From: Hyphomonas johnsonii MHS-2
GTDB lineage: Bacteria; Pseudomonadota; Alphaproteobacteria; Caulobacterales; Hyphomonadaceae
Length of the DNA: 64,000 nt
Assembly: GCF_000685275.1 (NCBI RefSeq)
Contig: NZ_ARYK01000003.1
Span: 186,001 to 250,000 of the forward strand
Reading direction: 5' to 3'
Shown here: piece after piece, positions 51,779-59,285 of the stretch
Position numbering within the stretch: position 1 is the stretch's first letter
Layout of the letters: every line of letters starts with the position of its first letter
Made by a program: the position numbers and the translations under genes
Notes under the pieces: generated by a model
Databases searched by the model: none
What the model was told of the DNA's origin: nothing
Seen by the model: only the letters and a program-made list of their open reading frames with translations

Positions 51779-52209
51779 GCCGCACGTCCATCCGGCTTGC
51801 GGGGCAGGGCGTACGTCACCACCGCGTGGCTTGCCGGCTTGTCGGCACCCTCGATCCGCACATCGACATCCATTACGGCCAGGGCCTGCCCGATTTTCAT
51901 CACCCGGGCATCGGCGACGACAACATCGCCAATGCAGGGCCTGAGGAAATTGATGCTCAGATTGCTCGTCACCGTCATCGGCTCGTGCCCGGTATACGTC
52001 ATCACCGCCATGTAGGCTGCCGAGTCGACAAGGCTCATCTGGGTCGGTCCCGAAATGTAGCCACCCGGACGCAGGTGCGTCGCGTCGGCCACCAGCCGCA
52101 TCACGGCCCGGCCTTCTTCCATCAGCGTCACCTCGCTGCGGCGTCCGGTGCCGACGAATGCGGCCGACAGGAATGTATTGGCTTCGTCCGCTGTCATGCG
52201 TGTGGTCAA
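51775..52209 (-). CDS. PaaI-type hotdog thioesterase
   Basis: A 144-residue hotdog-fold protein. A TTG at 52209 is favoured because GGGAGG lies 7-8 bases ahead; the first ATG is four codons later. LRPGGYISGPTQMSLVDSAAYM carries the PaaI active-site region, and TSNLSINFLRPCIGDVVVADA the second half. Probably hydrolyses acyl-CoA thioesters. Coupled to the DUF423 gene. Divergent from the 369-residue gene with a duplicated leader (see the 52221-52302 inverted repeat). Confidence 0.82.
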   Translation of the reverse strand: MTTRMTADEANTFLSAAFVGTGRRSEVTLMEEGRAVMRLVADATHLRPGGYISGPTQMSLVDSAAYMAVMTYTGHEPMTVTSNLSINFLRPCIGDVVVADARVMKIGQALAVMDVDVRIEGADKPASHAVVTYALPRKPDGRAA

Positions 52210-52220
52210 TTGATGGCCTC

Positions 52221-52302
52221 CCTTGGCGTCACCCCTTGATGGGCTTCGCGGCATCGTTCAACCTACTTGGCAGATGTCGCCCGCCAAGAGGTGACGCCAA
52301 GG
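52221..52302. repeat. 13-bp inverted repeat in the divergent promoter region
   Basis: CCTTGGCGTCACC (52221-52233) and GGTGACGCCAAGG (52290-52302) are perfect inverse copies, 56 bp apart. Each lies at the 5' side of a ribosome site, so both divergent genes begin their leaders with GGTGACGCCAAGG(G/A)AGG. It may be a shared operator or a duplicated leader. Confidence 0.6.
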
Positions 52303-52313
52303 AAGGACCTGCC

Positions 52314-53423
52314 ATGCTGAGCGCCGGAGACGAATACCCGATCCACCAGACGCCCGAACCTGTTGCCTATTCCGGGTCCGACCGGAATTTCTACGACCGG
52401 TATTTCTTCAATGGCTACAGCGCGGACGGGGCGACCTTCTTCGCCGCGGCGATGGGGGTCTATCCTCACCTCAACATCATCGATGCGTCTGTCTCGATCC
52501 TGCGCGACGGCAAGCAGTCCAGCGTCTATTTCTCGCGCCCGCTCAACATGGAGCGCATGGACACCCATGTCGGCCCGTTCTCGGTTGAAGTCCTGGAGCC
52601 GCTGAAACGAATCCGCCTGCGCCTCGAGGAAACCGAGGGCCTGGCGCTCGACCTTGAATTCGAAGGCCGGGCTTTCCCGATCGAGGAACCTCGCTTCACC
52701 CGTCGCCAGGGCCCGCGCATGATGATGGACCTGACCCGGATGACTCAGAACGGCCGCTGGTCCGGCAGCCTGCGGATAGACGACACCCGGGTCGAGGTCC
52801 GGCCGGATGACTTCACCGGCACGCGTGACCGGTCCTGGGGCGTCCGTCCGATTGGCGCGCCGGATGCGCAGCCGCTGAACCCGCCGCTGCCGCCGCAATT
52901 CTACTGGATCTGGACGCCGACCAATTTCCCGAACCTGTCGATGTTCTATCACGTCAACCACGACGAGACCGGCACGCCCTGGAACACGCGTGCTGTGATC
53001 GTTCCGGACGGGGTCGCGCAGGGCGGCGGCCTCCACCTGTCCAATGCCAGCATGAACATTACCTATGCGCCCGGCACACGCCGGATGGCGGCTGCGCAGC
53101 TTGATGTCGAAGACAGCGGCGGGCGGCCCCACAAGGTGACGTTCGAACCGATCGGCACCTTCCTGATGAAGGGGATCGGCTACGGCCATCCCAAATGGCG
53201 CCACGGTGCGCATCATGGCGACCAACTGGCCTTTGCCCGTGAAGACTTCGATCCCAATGCGTCATGGCAGGAACTGGAAAACCTGCACATCCAGGAAATT
53301 GTCCGCGCACGGCACGAAGGCCCCGATGGCCTCGGGTCGGAAGGCATCGGCACGTTCGAGCAGCTTTTCCTCGGCCCCCACGCGCCGAGCGGCTTCAAGG
53401 ATATCCTTGACCCGGCGAAATAG
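52314..53423 (+). CDS. 369-residue protein of unknown function, lipocalin-like
   Basis: Starts MLSAGDEYPIHQTPEPVAYS behind GGAAGGA; the frame is open for 52 codons upstream but without a better start. No signal peptide or membrane helix. The protein is strand-rich with many Trp, Tyr and Arg (FYWIWTPTNFPNLSMFYHVN, KWRHGAHHGDQLAFARED), which suggests a double beta-barrel of AttH/CrtC or carotenoid 1,2-hydratase type, but I cannot assign it. Opposite a thioesterase and next to an esterase, it may be part of lipid or hydrocarbon metabolism. Confidence 0.7.
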   Translation: MLSAGDEYPIHQTPEPVAYSGSDRNFYDRYFFNGYSADGATFFAAAMGVYPHLNIIDASVSILRDGKQSSVYFSRPLNMERMDTHVGPFSVEVLEPLKRIRLRLEETEGLALDLEFEGRAFPIEEPRFTRRQGPRMMMDLTRMTQNGRWSGSLRIDDTRVEVRPDDFTGTRDRSWGVRPIGAPDAQPLNPPLPPQFYWIWTPTNFPNLSMFYHVNHDETGTPWNTRAVIVPDGVAQGGGLHLSNASMNITYAPGTRRMAAAQLDVEDSGGRPHKVTFEPIGTFLMKGIGYGHPKWRHGAHHGDQLAFAREDFDPNASWQELENLHIQEIVRARHEGPDGLGSEGIGTFEQLFLGPHAPSGFKDILDPAK

Positions 53424-53432
53424 GCGGCCGCC

Positions 53433-54572
53433 TCAGCTGTTGAGTCCCTGCCACGCCTGCATGGCCAGGGTGATCGCCCGCATGTCGCCGGTCGTCGTGC
53501 CCTGCATCAGGTTCATGGTGTAGGACATGGTCGTGTGCGCCTGCATGTCGATCAGGGCGATCGACCCGCCATAGCCGCCCCAGAACATGGAATGCTCGTT
53601 CAGTGCTGGCGACATCGGGCCGGACAGGCCGAAGCCGAGGCCATAGCGGACCGGCATGCCAAGGATCAGGTCGGTGCCCTGGATCTGTTCTTCCAGCGCC
53701 TTGCGGCACCCGGCCTCGCTCATGAACCGCTTGCCCTTTGCCATGCCGCCATTGGCGAGGATCGTGTGAATTTCGGCCACCGCCCGCGCATTGCCGGTGC
53801 CGCCCGCTGCCGGGATTTCCGCGCCGCGCCATGCCCGCGTCCGCGTTGCGCTGACATCGACGACCGGGTTCGTCAGCGTCAGTTTCTTGATGTCGGTCAT
53901 TGTCGGATCGGCCGAAATGCTGGCATCGGCCGGCGGTTTCAGGTCGGCGACGCGGTGATCTTCGGAGGCAGGCAGGCCGATATGGAAATCGGCGCCAAGC
54001 GGCCCTGCAATCTCTTCCCGGAACACGGTGCCCAGCGACTTGCCGGCGATGCGGCGAACCACTTCACCGACAAGGAAGCCTTGCGTGATGGCGTGATAGC
54101 CGGCCGCAGACCCTGGCGCCCATAGCGGCTCCTGCGCGGCGAGATGGCTGGTCACCTTTTCCCAGTCATACATGTCTTCGGTGGTCATCGGATCACGCCA
54201 GCCTGACAGCCCGGCCGAATGGCTCATCAGGTGGCTGACCTTGACGTCTGCCTTTCCGCCGGCCGCGAAGTCCGGCCAGTAATGGGAAACCTTCTCGTCA
54301 AAATCGAGTTCGCCCCGGTCCGCGAGCAACAGCGCCGTCAGGGCGGTCATCGTCTTTGTCGTCGAATAGACGTTGACGATCGTGTCCTTTTCCCAGGGCC
54401 GCGTGCGGTCGACGTCGGCATGGCCGCCCCACAGGTCCACGACCGTTTCGCCATCCTTGGTCACGCAGAATGCTGCCCCGATGTCGGCGCCTGTGTCGAG
54501 ATGTGTCTGGAACTGGTCCCTGACGCCTTCAAGTTTGTCGTGCACGAATCCCTGCACCTCGGCTTTCGCCAT
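53433..54572 (-). CDS. Beta-lactamase-fold serine esterase (EstB-like)
   Basis: A 379-residue class C beta-lactamase-fold enzyme starting MAKAEVQGFVHDKLEG behind GCGGGAGG. The SxxK motif is STTK (Ser70, Lys73), the second motif is the YHA-type tyrosine (GYHAITQGFLVGEVVRRI), and a glycine-rich FWGGYGGS stands in for the KTG region. Family VIII esterases of this type hydrolyse short-chain esters and rarely lactams. No signal peptide, so cytoplasmic. It is convergent with the preceding gene, 9 bp apart. Confidence 0.88.
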   Translation of the reverse strand: MAKAEVQGFVHDKLEGVRDQFQTHLDTGADIGAAFCVTKDGETVVDLWGGHADVDRTRPWEKDTIVNVYSTTKTMTALTALLLADRGELDFDEKVSHYWPDFAAGGKADVKVSHLMSHSAGLSGWRDPMTTEDMYDWEKVTSHLAAQEPLWAPGSAAGYHAITQGFLVGEVVRRIAGKSLGTVFREEIAGPLGADFHIGLPASEDHRVADLKPPADASISADPTMTDIKKLTLTNPVVDVSATRTRAWRGAEIPAAGGTGNARAVAEIHTILANGGMAKGKRFMSEAGCRKALEEQIQGTDLILGMPVRYGLGFGLSGPMSPALNEHSMFWGGYGGSIALIDMQAHTTMSYTMNLMQGTTTGDMRAITLAMQAWQGLNS

Positions 54573-54641
54573 GCGATATCCTCCCGCTTGTCTTGCTGCG
54601 CCAACCCTAGGTGGTCGCTCGCAGGTCGGCAACGGGCGGAA

Positions 54642-55352
54642 TTAGAGACGGACAGGCATCGTCACCGTATCGGGCACAGGCACGCGGGGCGAATCGACGA
54701 ACACGCTCGGCTTCAGCCAGGACTTGATGTTCCGCGTCAATGCCGGCTCGCCCTGGACATAAAGGTCACCCGACCTGATCGCGTCCTGATAGGTCCGCTC
54801 TCCCATCCACACATCATGCATCGTTCGCACGGTGCAGGTGAGGTAGACATCGACGTCCTTGCCGGGGTCTTTCAGGCAGAGATCGACGGTGTCGTGCTTG
54901 ACCAGCAGCCACCAGTCGCGCTGTTCCTCAAGGTCCGTGAACTTGAACCGGATCACGCTCTCATTGCCGATCAGCTTGGTCGGGTCGATGCTGCGCTCGA
55001 GATAGAACATCAGGAACTCGACGTCGAAATCCGCGTCGAGCACGGTATGCCGCGCCCAGCACAATCCCCATTCACCCAGTGAAATCAGGACCGGCAGCAG
55101 CGCCCGGCAGGCTTCCGTGGGATAATATTCATATCCCTTCTGACCGGAGATCTTCTTGCGCGCCAGCATGCCCTGTTCTTCGAGCGATTTGAGGCGGCTG
55201 GTCAGCAGGGCAGGGGAGATATCGCCAAGCCCCCGCTGCAATTCATTGAATCGGCGGCGCTCCATGAGAAGCTCGCGGATGATGAGGATTGTCCATTTTT
55301 CGCCGAGTATTTCCGTCGCCTTGGCGATCGGACAAAATTGACCGTATTGCAT
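54642..55352 (-). CDS. HxlR-type regulator with C-terminal SCP2-like sterol/lipid-binding domain
   Basis: A 236-residue protein behind GGGAGG. Residues 1-110 are an HxlR winged helix with the conserved cysteine in GQFCPIAKATEILGEKW, then RFNELQRGLGDISPALLTSRL. Residues ~125-220 (VKHDTVDLCLKDPGKDVDVY, RSGDLYVQGEPALTR) resemble an SCP2 sterol-carrier domain, a plausible lipid sensor. Divergent from the 4-OT tautomerase gene. Two direct repeats in the shared region are the probable operator. Confidence 0.88.
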   Translation of the reverse strand: MQYGQFCPIAKATEILGEKWTILIIRELLMERRRFNELQRGLGDISPALLTSRLKSLEEQGMLARKKISGQKGYEYYPTEACRALLPVLISLGEWGLCWARHTVLDADFDVEFLMFYLERSIDPTKLIGNESVIRFKFTDLEEQRDWWLLVKHDTVDLCLKDPGKDVDVYLTCTVRTMHDVWMGERTYQDAIRSGDLYVQGEPALTRNIKSWLKPSVFVDSPRVPVPDTVTMPVRL

Positions 55353-55391
55353 GTGACACCTCCCAAGGTGCTGTCAGACGGGCATGATGGC

Positions 55392-55432
55392 TTCTGAAGT
55401 GGGTTACTTTACATTCTGAAGTGGTCCGCTTC
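55392..55432. promoter_or_regulatory. Direct repeats, candidate HxlR operator
   Basis: TTCTGAAGTGG occurs at 55392-55402 and 55414-55424, 22 bp start to start (two helical turns), and the second copy continues into GAAGTGG-T-CCGCTTC, a near-perfect inverted repeat. It sits between the divergent HxlR and tautomerase genes, where such a regulator would bind. Confidence 0.6.
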
Positions 55433-55520
55433 AACGCCTGAACTATGAGGAGAGACAAAACAATCGCATTGATTGCCCGTCGCCGGATCATCCGGCCACA
55501 ATCAAAAACGGAGAAATGCA

Positions 55521-55760
55521 ATGCCACTCGTCACGATTGATCTCATCAAGGATGTCTTTTCGCCCGCCCAGAAAGCGGACATTATCAGCAAGGTTACCGA
55601 AACCATGGTTGCCATCGAAGGTGAGGCGCTGCGGTCGGTCACCTGGGTGCGTATCCATGAAGTGGAACAGGGCGACTGGGGCATTGGCGGCCAGTTGCTG
55701 AGGGCCGCGGATGTGCACGCCATGGCAGCTGCCGGCGCGAAGGCCCCCGAGCCTGCATGA
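55521..55760 (+). CDS. 4-oxalocrotonate tautomerase family protein
   Basis: A 79-residue tautomerase starting [20 protein letters not shown]; after Met removal the N-terminal Pro1 is the catalytic base. A GGAGAAA ribosome site precedes it. Members catalyse keto-enol tautomerisation in aromatic degradation or act on other unsaturated acids. Its length is slightly above the 60-62 residues of the classic 4-OT. Divergent from and probably controlled by the HxlR-SCP2 regulator. Confidence 0.88.
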   Translation: MPLVTIDLIKDVFSPAQKADIISKVTETMVAIEGEALRSVTWVRIHEVEQGDWGIGGQLLRAADVHAMAAAGAKAPEPA

Positions 55761-55769
55761 ATTTCAACA

Positions 55770-55796
55770 GGAGGCGCCGCATCATGCGGCGTCTCC
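55770..55796 (+). terminator. Stem-loop after the tautomerase gene
   Basis: GGAGGCGCCGC-ATCAT-GCGGCGTCTCC, an 11-bp stem with one G-T pair and a 5-base loop, 10 bp after the tautomerase stop. No T-run. Confidence 0.6.
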
Positions 55797-55921
55797 GGCC
55801 CCGCTCCCGTGGAGGTGAGCCATGCCTTTCCACCCGCTGCTGAAAGGCGTCGGCAGGCTTTGCCTGCAGGCAGATCCCGTGCCTATACTGATGAAAGGAT
55901 ATCATCAGGGAGGGGCAGACA

Positions 55922-56296
55922 ATGATGTACCGGATCGGAGCGGTGTTCTACGGCCTGTGGGGGGTGCTGCACCTGCTCGCGGCGCTGGATGGGTTCCGGC
56001 TGGCCATGAGCGTGGAGGCCGGCCTGGTCCAGGGCCGATTGATGCAGAATTCGTGGAACCTTGCCTTCGTCTCGCTCGTGGCGATTGGCGTTGCTGCGTT
56101 CATGAACTGGCGCAACAGCCAGACCGGCTACTGGATCAACCTCGTCGCAGTTGCGCTCGCCGATATCGGGTTCATCATATTCATCCTGGTGCCGGGCCTG
56201 ATCCCGCTCTGGCCGGCAATGCTCGGGCCGGTGCTGTGGCTACTGGCGGCACTCTTCTCGACGCTTGGCCTGCGTTCAGCGCTGAAAGGTGGCTGA
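55922..56296 (+). CDS. Four-helix membrane protein, function unknown
   Basis: A 124-residue protein starting MMYRIGAVFYGLWGVLHLLA behind a GGGAGGGG ribosome site. Four hydrophobic helices with short loops (WNLAFVSLVAIGVAAFM, GYWINLVAVALADIGFIIF, MLGPVLWLLAALF). No motif that I recognise. It is convergent with the cytochrome gene. Its function cannot be inferred from context. Confidence 0.7.
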   Translation: MMYRIGAVFYGLWGVLHLLAALDGFRLAMSVEAGLVQGRLMQNSWNLAFVSLVAIGVAAFMNWRNSQTGYWINLVAVALADIGFIIFILVPGLIPLWPAMLGPVLWLLAALFSTLGLRSALKGG

Positions 56297-56325
56297 ACGC
56301 AGGCGTCAGGCGTCGTCTTGCGGGC

Positions 56326-56841
56326 CTATTCCTCGGTCACGGTTTCGAGGAAGCTGATAATGGCCGCGCGATCTTCCGGCTTGCGGACGCGAAAGCCCAT
56401 CGAGGTGCCTTTCGCGACCGCGCTGGGGTTTTCCAGCCACGTGTCCAGCGTCTCCGCGGTCCAGACCAGATCCAGCTTTTGCAAGGCCGGGCTGTAGCGG
56501 AAGTCGGGCACACCGCCCGCCTTGCGGCCGACAACCCCACGATGCAGTGGGCCGACCCTGTTCTGGTCCAGCGAGTGGCAGGCACCACATTGCGCCTTGT
56601 ACAGCTTCTCGCCACGTTCGGCGTCTGCTGCCTGGGAGGGTCCAGTCCCGGCCGCCCTTTGGACGGGGTCTGCACGTGTCGCTCCTGAGGGGGATACAAG
56701 AGGTGCAGTGGGCGTGGCTTGAATAGCCGGGACTGGATTCGGTGATGCGGTACTGTCCTGTGGGCTACAGGCCCACAGGAGAGCCGCAGCGCTGGCGAAG
56801 CAGGCAATGCTGCCCCACCTGCGCGATATTTGCGTCTTCAT
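56326..56841 (-). CDS. Cytochrome c lipoprotein (class I, c2-like)
   Basis: A 171-residue protein with a lipoprotein-type signal (ALLWAC, Cys25), a ~50-residue Pro/Ala/Thr-rich linker, and a single c-type haem domain: CGACH at Cys85-Cys88-His89, GPLHRGVVGRKAGG, and Met148 in GTSMGF as the sixth ligand. Mitochondrial/alphaproteobacterial c2-type fold. It would carry electrons at the membrane surface in the periplasm. Third gene of the sigma-ferritin-cytochrome unit, 4 bases after the ferritin-like stop. Confidence 0.9.
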   Translation of the reverse strand: MKTQISRRWGSIACFASAAALLWACSPQDSTASPNPVPAIQATPTAPLVSPSGATRADPVQRAAGTGPSQAADAERGEKLYKAQCGACHSLDQNRVGPLHRGVVGRKAGGVPDFRYSPALQKLDLVWTAETLDTWLENPSAVAKGTSMGFRVRKPEDRAAIISFLETVTEE

Positions 56842-56845
56842 TGGT

Positions 56846-57427
56846 CTAGCCGAAGATCAGTGCGTTCTTCGGGATTGGCTCGCCGAGCGCGTTCGCCAGG
56901 ATTGCGGCGTGGAAGGCTTCGTCGCCAGCCATGCGTGCAGCAACCTGGTGGAAGTCGACGCCAAGGGACGGGATCAGGCCGAGATAGGCGTTAGCGGCGC
57001 CACGCTCGAGACCGAGAGCGAGTTTCAGGACGTCTGTCTGGTTGGTCAGCGAAGCGGCGTTCAGCGACTTGGCATAGTCGTCGAGCGACTTTTCCTCGAC
57101 CGGCGTTCCGCCGAGCGTGCGGACAGCTTTCACCAGCTCGTCACGGTGGCCTTTGTGGTGCCCCTGGAACGTGACGCCAATGTCAACGACAGCCGGGTCA
57201 AGCAGGCCGCTTGTGGCAGCAATCTGATAGGCGGCGATGCCCTCATGTTCCAGCGCAATCGCGGCGTTCAGGATCTGCACATCGCTGGAGAGTTCCTCAG
57301 CCGAAGCACGCATGATGCGGGGGGCGTATCCGCCGACCATCATGGCAACGCCGGCGATCGAAAGCGTCTTTCCGGCACTTCCGAGCAGGGCTCGGCGGGA
57401 AGGGAGTGGAACGGTCTTGTCAGTCAT
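56846..57427 (-). CDS. Tat-exported ferritin-like four-helix protein
   Basis: A 193-residue protein. PSRRALLGSAGKTLSIAGVA is a twin-arginine-type signal, so it is folded, probably with metal, before export. The mature part has the spaced carboxylates and histidines of a ferritin-like di-metal site: ALEHEG (Glu60/Glu62), HHKGHRDE (His94, Glu97), GLERG (Glu141) and AGDEAFH (Glu170, His173). The role may be iron or peroxide handling in the periplasm; this is inference. It sits between the ECF sigma factor and the cytochrome gene. Confidence 0.85.
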   Translation of the reverse strand: MTDKTVPLPSRRALLGSAGKTLSIAGVAMMVGGYAPRIMRASAEELSSDVQILNAAIALEHEGIAAYQIAATSGLLDPAVVDIGVTFQGHHKGHRDELVKAVRTLGGTPVEEKSLDDYAKSLNAASLTNQTDVLKLALGLERGAANAYLGLIPSLGVDFHQVAARMAGDEAFHAAILANALGEPIPKNALIFG

Positions 57428-57448
57428 TGGGAGTTTGTCCTTTCAGGG

Positions 57449-58129
57449 TCAATTCAGGGTTAGTCCAAGAGAATCGAGGATACGGGCCGTCATCGCGTCG
57501 CAATCTGCGCCGGCGAATGCGATGGAGTCGGAAAACAGGTCGGTCAGGTCTGGCTCGAGCGCCTCGCGCAACAGGCGCCGGGCGCGGAACAGGCGGGTCT
57601 TCACACTGGCTTCGCTCATGTTGAGCGCGTCGGCCGTTTCCCGGACCGACATGTCTTCCACATCGCGCAGGACGAAGACGCTGCGATAACCGTCCGGCAA
57701 TCCGGCAACAGCCTCTTTCAGGGTGCGTGACAGTTCGGCGCGCGCCACCTGCCGTTCCGGAGACTCGGCACTGCGGCTTGCTGCGCGGTGATCCTCAATC
57801 ATCGAGATATTTTCCTGTGACAGGGCTGCCCGACGGCGATCGGCAGACCGCTTGTGATCAAAGGCAGTATTCAGCACGATCCGGGTGAGCCAGGTCGACA
57901 GGCTCGATTGACCGGAGAAGGTGCCGATCGCGGCAAATGCCTTCAGATAGGCATTCTGCACGATGTCTTCGGCATCGGCGTGACTGTGCACGACGCTCCA
58001 TGCCGCGCGGAACAGGCGCTGGTTGTTGCGTGTGGTGATGGTGCGAATGGCATAGGCATCGCGTGCCGCGGCGAGTTCGGCCAGGGCGATATCCGGCAGG
58101 GTTTCGTAAGCGGCTTTGGCGGCGTGCAT
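57449..58129 (-). CDS. ECF-type RNA polymerase sigma factor
   Basis: A 226-residue sigma-70-family protein. Region 2 is seen in FRAAWSVVHSHADAEDIVQN and STWLTRIVLNTAFDHKR, region 4 in AVAGLPDGYRSVFVLRDVED and MSVRETADALNMSEASVKTRL. A ~35-residue C-terminal extension ends FAGADCDAMTARILDSLG, which may have a regulatory role. No anti-sigma factor is adjacent. A GTAACC-N15-CGTCC sequence upstream suggests autoregulation. First gene of the unit with the ferritin-like protein and cytochrome c. Confidence 0.9.
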   Translation of the reverse strand: MHAAKAAYETLPDIALAELAAARDAYAIRTITTRNNQRLFRAAWSVVHSHADAEDIVQNAYLKAFAAIGTFSGQSSLSTWLTRIVLNTAFDHKRSADRRRAALSQENISMIEDHRAASRSAESPERQVARAELSRTLKEAVAGLPDGYRSVFVLRDVEDMSVRETADALNMSEASVKTRLFRARRLLREALEPDLTDLFSDSIAFAGADCDAMTARILDSLGLTLN

Positions 58130-58152
58130 CTTTCCATCCTTTCTGCCCGATT

Positions 58153-58178
58153 GGACGGCAGGACCGGAGAAAGGTTAC
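58153..58178 (-). promoter_or_regulatory. Candidate ECF-sigma promoter, autoregulatory
   Basis: On the minus strand GTAACC (58178-58173) is followed after 15 bases by CGTCC (58157-58153), matching the typical ECF -35 (AAC-containing) and -10 (CGTC) pattern. The start would be near 58146, 17 bases before the sigma-factor ATG. Confidence 0.55.
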
Positions 58179-58214
58179 AACAATTTTCAAATTTTGTTTT
58201 GAGGCCCTGCCGGA

Positions 58215-59198
58215 TCAGCCCCAAAGCGCTGTCGACGGCGGCTCGACCCAGCCATCGCGATAGGCGAGTCCGTCGGCCACATCATCGGTCAGCCATAGCG
58301 GTCCATCAAGGTCGGCGGCCTCGCAGGCACCTGCCAGCAATACCGCAGGCGCCATCGAGATCGAACCGGCCACCATGCAGCCGACCATCACACCGAGACC
58401 GCAGGCATGTGCGGCCTGCACCATTTTCAGTGCCTCCGTCAGGCCGCCCGCCTTGTCGAGCTTGACGTTCACTGCATCATAGCGCTGGGCAAGGTCCTGC
58501 ATGTCGGCGGATGTGTGCGCACTCTCGTCGGCGCAAATCGCGACCGGGCCGGGGCGCCGGATCAGCGCGTCGTCCTTCAGGGCCGCGAAGGGCTGTTCGA
58601 TCAGGACGACACCAAGATCGGCCGCCGCCCGGGAAATGGCCGGAAATTCCGCAACGACGAGCCCTTCATTCGCGTCGACAATCAGGCGTGCATCCGGCCG
58701 GGCCGCATGCACCGCCTCGATCCGCTTCAGGTCCTCGGCGCCGCCAAGTTTCAGTTTCAGCAATCGTCCCTGTATTCGCTTCGCCGCTTCCGCCATCGCT
58801 TCCGGCGTATCGAGGCTGACGGTGACCGCCGTTTCCACGGCGCGTGGCGCCGGCAGGCCGGCAAGTTGCCAGACAGGTGTGCCGCTGAGCTTGGCTTCAA
58901 GGTCCCACAGGGCGCAGTCGACGGCGCAGCGGGCGGCACCCGCGGGCAGCTTTTCCTGCAATGCGGCGCGTGTCAGCCCGGCCTCGATCGCGTCACGCAC
59001 GGAGTCGATGGCCGCGATGACGCTTTCCACGGTCTCACCATACCGGGCATAGGGAACGCACTCGCCCCGCCCCATCGCGCCCGCCTTGCGCACCGTTACC
59101 AGCACCGTGTCGGCGCAGGTCTTCGATCCCCGTGAAATCGCGAACGCGGCCTTCAGGGGCGATGATACGGCGGTGACTGCAAGCTGCGTGTTGCCCAT
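58215..59198 (-). CDS. Dipeptide epimerase, enolase superfamily (L-Ala-D/L-Glu epimerase-like)
   Basis: A 327-residue enolase-superfamily protein of the muconate lactonising subgroup. The catalytic KxK is in LLKLKLGG, the metal ligands in VDANEG (Asp), IEQPF (Glu) and CADES (Asp), and the second base Lys in VNVKLDKAGG. Sequence and length match dipeptide epimerases, which recycle murein peptides by epimerising L-Ala-D-Glu. Specificity within the group is not certain. Divergent from the Mla-like operon. Confidence 0.88.
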   Translation of the reverse strand: MGNTQLAVTAVSSPLKAAFAISRGSKTCADTVLVTVRKAGAMGRGECVPYARYGETVESVIAAIDSVRDAIEAGLTRAALQEKLPAGAARCAVDCALWDLEAKLSGTPVWQLAGLPAPRAVETAVTVSLDTPEAMAEAAKRIQGRLLKLKLGGAEDLKRIEAVHAARPDARLIVDANEGLVVAEFPAISRAAADLGVVLIEQPFAALKDDALIRRPGPVAICADESAHTSADMQDLAQRYDAVNVKLDKAGGLTEALKMVQAAHACGLGVMVGCMVAGSISMAPAVLLAGACEAADLDGPLWLTDDVADGLAYRDGWVEPPSTALWG

Positions 59199-59285
59199 GG
59201 GTGATCCTGGTCGGTCAAATTTGATCTATTCCACTGCTCTTGCCTTAAGCATGTTTTGCTAGGCAAGTCAGGTAGTTACACACGC

